This document shows, piece after piece, positions 41,819-44,180 of a stretch of 44,180 nt of DNA (position 1 is the stretch's first letter; the number at the start of each line of letters is the position of its first letter). Source of the stretch: Planctomycetaceae bacterium. GTDB lineage: Bacteria > Planctomycetota > Planctomycetia > Pirellulales > Pirellulaceae. The DNA lies in assembly GCA_024638965.1 (NCBI GenBank), contig JAHEJI010000020.1, forward strand, positions 1 to 44,180, written 5' to 3'. The translations under genes and the position numbers were made by a program. The notes under the pieces are model-generated. The model was not told where the DNA came from, searched no databases, and saw only the letters and a list, made by a program, of their open reading frames with translations.

Positions 41819-43957
41819 ATGAGCAGGATTCCTGAATTGTTGGTGAAGCTTTTATGTGGGGTCTTTCTGGCGGTTCTCGTGACGCCATTGGTCGCTGCGT
41901 CAGCTCCGCCTATCGAAAAACAGGCTCGCTCAGACAAGAACCGTGTCTCAGCGACTTCGATATCCAAGTCAACAATTCTCGCAATCAGCAAGCAGATTGA
42001 TGCGCTGGTCCTGAAACAGTTGAGCGAAAAAGAAGAGCAGCTCAACCAATGTGCAAGTGATGAGGTTTTCCTGCGGCGGATCTATCTCGACCTGGCAGGA
42101 CGAATCCCCACCCTCGATGAGACAAATCAGTTTTTGGCATCGCATAACAAGAACAAACGGAGCTTGTTGATTGACAGGTTACTTGATTCGTACGGCTGGG
42201 TCAGTCGTCAGTTCAACTTTTACGCGGATTTACTGCGCGTCAAATCGCGAGCTGGAAATGTTACGGGCCAACCCTATATCGATTTCATCAAAGATTCGCT
42301 TTCTGAAAACAAACCCTACGATCAATTTGTTCGCGAATTATTGACCTCCGAAGGTCCGATGGTGCGAGAGGGCAACGGAGCCGTCGGTTACTACTTGCGC
42401 GATGTCGCGATGCCGGAGGACAACATGTCGAACACCATTCGGATTTTTCTCGGGACGAGACTTGAATGCGCTCAATGCCACGACCACCCGTTTGACAAGT
42501 GGACACAACGCCAATACTTCGAAATGGTTGCCTTCACCGGGGGTATGAGTTATCGCTTACGGCGCCCAGATTCGGAATATAGCGAAGAAATTTTTGGTTT
42601 GCGAAAAATGAGAAACGAATTCGACCCGCAGGTGCTTCGTGTGCTGCGAAGAATCGTACGGCCAATGACCTATGGGATTAGCGGAACAGGCACTGGGCTG
42701 GCAAGATTACCAGAGGGTTTCATGGGTGATGACGGCGAGGAGTTTGATATCGTCGCTGGCAAAACCATGTTTGGCGAGTTGCCGCTTGTTGAAGCGGAGC
42801 ATCCAAGTTCGCGAAAAAGCAGACGGTTTGGTAAAAATCCACTGGTCATATTTGGTGCTCGCGAAGTCAATTCGCGTGAAAAATACGCGGAATGGCTCGT
42901 CAGTGCAGATAATCCTCGCTTTGCCAAAGTTATCGCTAATCGTTTATGGAAACAGGCGTTTGGGCTGGGCCTGATTGAACCGGTCGACGTCATCGAGGAT
43001 AGCACGGTCGCCTCGAATCCGGAATTGATGGACTTCCTGACCCAAACCATGATCGATCTCGAGTTCGATACGAAACAGTACTTGCGAGCGATTTACAATT
43101 CATCCACTTACCAGCGAATGTCCACTGGAACCGATGTCGTTGACCCCTCCAGATACAACTTCAACGGTCCAATCGTGCGTCGAATGTCGGCAGAGCAACT
43201 GTGGGATTCGTTGTTGACTCTTACGGTTGAAGACGTCGATCAACGCCAATCAGCCCAGAATCGAATGCGTTATTTGACTCCAGGCACGGGAGACATTTAT
43301 GACCAGTATGAAAGACTCCGCCAGATGAGTGTCGAAGAACTGATCACAACAGCAGAAGAATTGTCTCAGGGCGATCGGAGAGCCAGGATGTCGATGATGG
43401 CAAACGCGAAGCGGCGGACGCAACGGCAGAAATATCAAGGAGAAGTTTCCGCTCTCAGAAAACGAATGGCGGTTGAGATGAAAAAAGCGCGAAAGGCTGG
43501 CGACTCTTCGAAACTCCGGCAACTCCGACTTGAGATGAGTGAGTTGGTCGCCAAGTATCAAAAAAATCGTAAACCAAACACATACTTACGGGCTTCAGAG
43601 ATTACCTCGCCTGCTCGCCCCGGCCATTTTCTGAGAGAGTTTGGCCAATCCGACCGAGAATCCATCGATAACTCCAATTCCGATCCAGCGGTCACCCAGG
43701 TTCTTTCTTTGATGAACGGTATTATCGAGAAACAAATTGCCAACAATTCCAGTACCGTTTTGATGAGAAATGTCTTCAAATCCGAGGACGGAAATAAACT
43801 TGAGGCGGTATATCTGACGATGCTAAGTCGCGATCCAACACGCGGCGAACAGAAGATCTGGCGGGATGACTTCAAATCGAACGGCAAGAAAAACGAAGTT
43901 GTTGCAGATTTGATCTGGGTCCTCGCGAATTCCAACGAGTTTATTTTCGTGAAGTGA
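41819..43957 (+). CDS. DUF1549/DUF1553 protein with c-type-like CxxCH motif
   Basis: The product is 712 aa from the ATG at 41819; the frame is open to 41762, but that start is probably TTG and would put 19 residues before the signal peptide (IPELLVKLLCGVFLAVLVTP). The DUF1549 part (about 50-240) has FLRRIYLDLAGRIPTLDETN, KPYDQFVRELLTSEGP and ECAQCHDHPFDKWTQRQYFE. Cys-217, Cys-220 and His-221 form a CxxCH motif that could hold heme c or a metal. The DUF1553 part follows (WLVSADNPRFAKVIANRLWK, GLIEPVDVIEDSTVASNPEL). A long Lys/Arg-rich helical insert lies at about 510-585. These proteins are planctomycete hallmarks, nearly always followed by a DUF1501 gene as here. Their reaction is not established. 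Confidence 0.93.
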   Translation: MSRIPELLVKLLCGVFLAVLVTPLVAASAPPIEKQARSDKNRVSATSISKSTILAISKQIDALVLKQLSEKEEQLNQCASDEVFLRRIYLDLAGRIPTLDETNQFLASHNKNKRSLLIDRLLDSYGWVSRQFNFYADLLRVKSRAGNVTGQPYIDFIKDSLSENKPYDQFVRELLTSEGPMVREGNGAVGYYLRDVAMPEDNMSNTIRIFLGTRLECAQCHDHPFDKWTQRQYFEMVAFTGGMSYRLRRPDSEYSEEIFGLRKMRNEFDPQVLRVLRRIVRPMTYGISGTGTGLARLPEGFMGDDGEEFDIVAGKTMFGELPLVEAEHPSSRKSRRFGKNPLVIFGAREVNSREKYAEWLVSADNPRFAKVIANRLWKQAFGLGLIEPVDVIEDSTVASNPELMDFLTQTMIDLEFDTKQYLRAIYNSSTYQRMSTGTDVVDPSRYNFNGPIVRRMSAEQLWDSLLTLTVEDVDQRQSAQNRMRYLTPGTGDIYDQYERLRQMSVEELITTAEELSQGDRRARMSMMANAKRRTQRQKYQGEVSALRKRMAVEMKKARKAGDSSKLRQLRLEMSELVAKYQKNRKPNTYLRASEITSPARPGHFLREFGQSDRESIDNSNSDPAVTQVLSLMNGIIEKQIANNSSTVLMRNVFKSEDGNKLEAVYLTMLSRDPTRGEQKIWRDDFKSNGKKNEVVADLIWVLANSNEFIFVK

Positions 43958-43999
43958 AACATTCAAGAATTTCTGTATATCGAGCAGAAGGCCAATTCA

Positions 44000-44180
44000 A
44001 TGCCCAAGCCATTTCAAGCTCCATTTTCCCGACGTGCTTTTGTGGCTGGAGCGGCCAAGTCATTATTGGGGCTGGGTGCGTTGCCGATGATTGGTGATCT
44101 TGCCCGGGCTGCAGAATCAAGCGGAACCCCGTTTCGTAAAAGTGCGAGAGCCAAATCGGTGATCTACCTTTATCTTAACG
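44000..44180 (+). CDS. DUF1501 family protein, 5' part only
   Basis: The gene starts 42 bases after the DUF1549/DUF1553 stop and runs off the right edge; 60 codons are visible. It opens with MPKPFQAPFSRRAFVAGAAK followed by SLLGLGALP, a twin-arginine-type signal (SRRAF). It then reads AKSVIYLYLN, the usual beginning of DUF1501 proteins, which belong to the alkaline-phosphatase/sulfatase-like superfamily. The pairing with DUF1549/DUF1553 is a well-known planctomycete arrangement and suggests joint action in the periplasm. Confidence 0.88.
   Translation, partial: MPKPFQAPFSRRAFVAGAAKSLLGLGALPMIGDLARAAESSGTPFRKSARAKSVIYLYLN

Noticed and set aside
1-44180. Reassignment of TGA to a sense codon throughout the genome
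   Set aside because: Other genes in the window use TGA as a normal stop, for example the VIT-VWA gene at 21026-21028 and the small lipoprotein at 16797-16799.

Overview
The window looks like a chromosomal segment of a planctomycete, probably Pirellulales-like. The evidence is family content: two DUF1559 proteins with prepilin-type N-termini, a DUF1549/DUF1553 protein followed by a Tat-type DUF1501 start, an ECF sigma factor next to a membrane Ser/Thr kinase, a DUF3500 protein, an ankyrin/PQQ-propeller fusion, VIT/VWA secreted proteins, and hairpin-rich dispersed repeats between genes. I saw no rRNA, tRNA, CRISPR array, insertion sequence or phage gene.

Layout. 1-1.3 kb: the 5' part of a sialidase-like (BNR) gene and a small secreted Cys-Cys/Pro repeat protein. 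1.5-9.4 kb (minus): Ser/Thr kinase, ECF sigma factor, DUF3500 protein, a DUF1559 protein whose frame contains TGA-GGC-TGA, and the ankyrin-PQQ protein. 9.8-14.1 kb (minus): a housekeeping run trxB, Nramp-like transporter, asnS. 14.4-16.8 kb (plus): cstA overlapping a small lipoprotein gene. 17.4-22.4 kb (plus): three secreted-protein genes, namely a thioredoxin-like protein with one in-frame TGA, a VIT-VWA protein and a VWA protein. 22.5-25 kb (minus): glutamine cyclotransferase and aldo/keto reductase, separated by a hairpin-rich spacer. 25-27.2 kb (plus): DPP4-like peptidase. 27.3-30.6 kb (minus): MoaD/ThiS-like protein with a BNR propeller, then a TorD-like chaperone with a transglutaminase. 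30.8-41 kb: a carbohydrate locus of GH2-like lipoprotein, very large GH94-like protein, GPH sugar symporter, small lipoprotein and DUF1559 protein (all minus), with a divergent LacI regulator and a perfect 16-bp LacI-type operator. 41-44.2 kb: DUF4177-like protein, DUF1549/DUF1553 protein and the start of a DUF1501 gene.

The most notable signal is two genes interrupted only by in-frame TGA codons (three in total, never TAA or TAG), each followed at the bacterial SECIS distance by a hairpin. In the DUF1559 gene the hairpin has the same A-GGUC-U apex as I recall for E. coli fdhF. In the thioredoxin-like gene the TGA falls where the nucleophilic Cys of the CxxC motif should be. I propose that both are selenoproteins. 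TGA is a normal stop elsewhere in the window (for example at 21026-21028), so code reassignment is not the explanation. Selenocysteine machinery is not in the window, so this remains an inference.

A second theme is a dispersed palindromic repeat (five copies, ATCCTGA / GGATCTC type) between genes, along with several other hairpin families.
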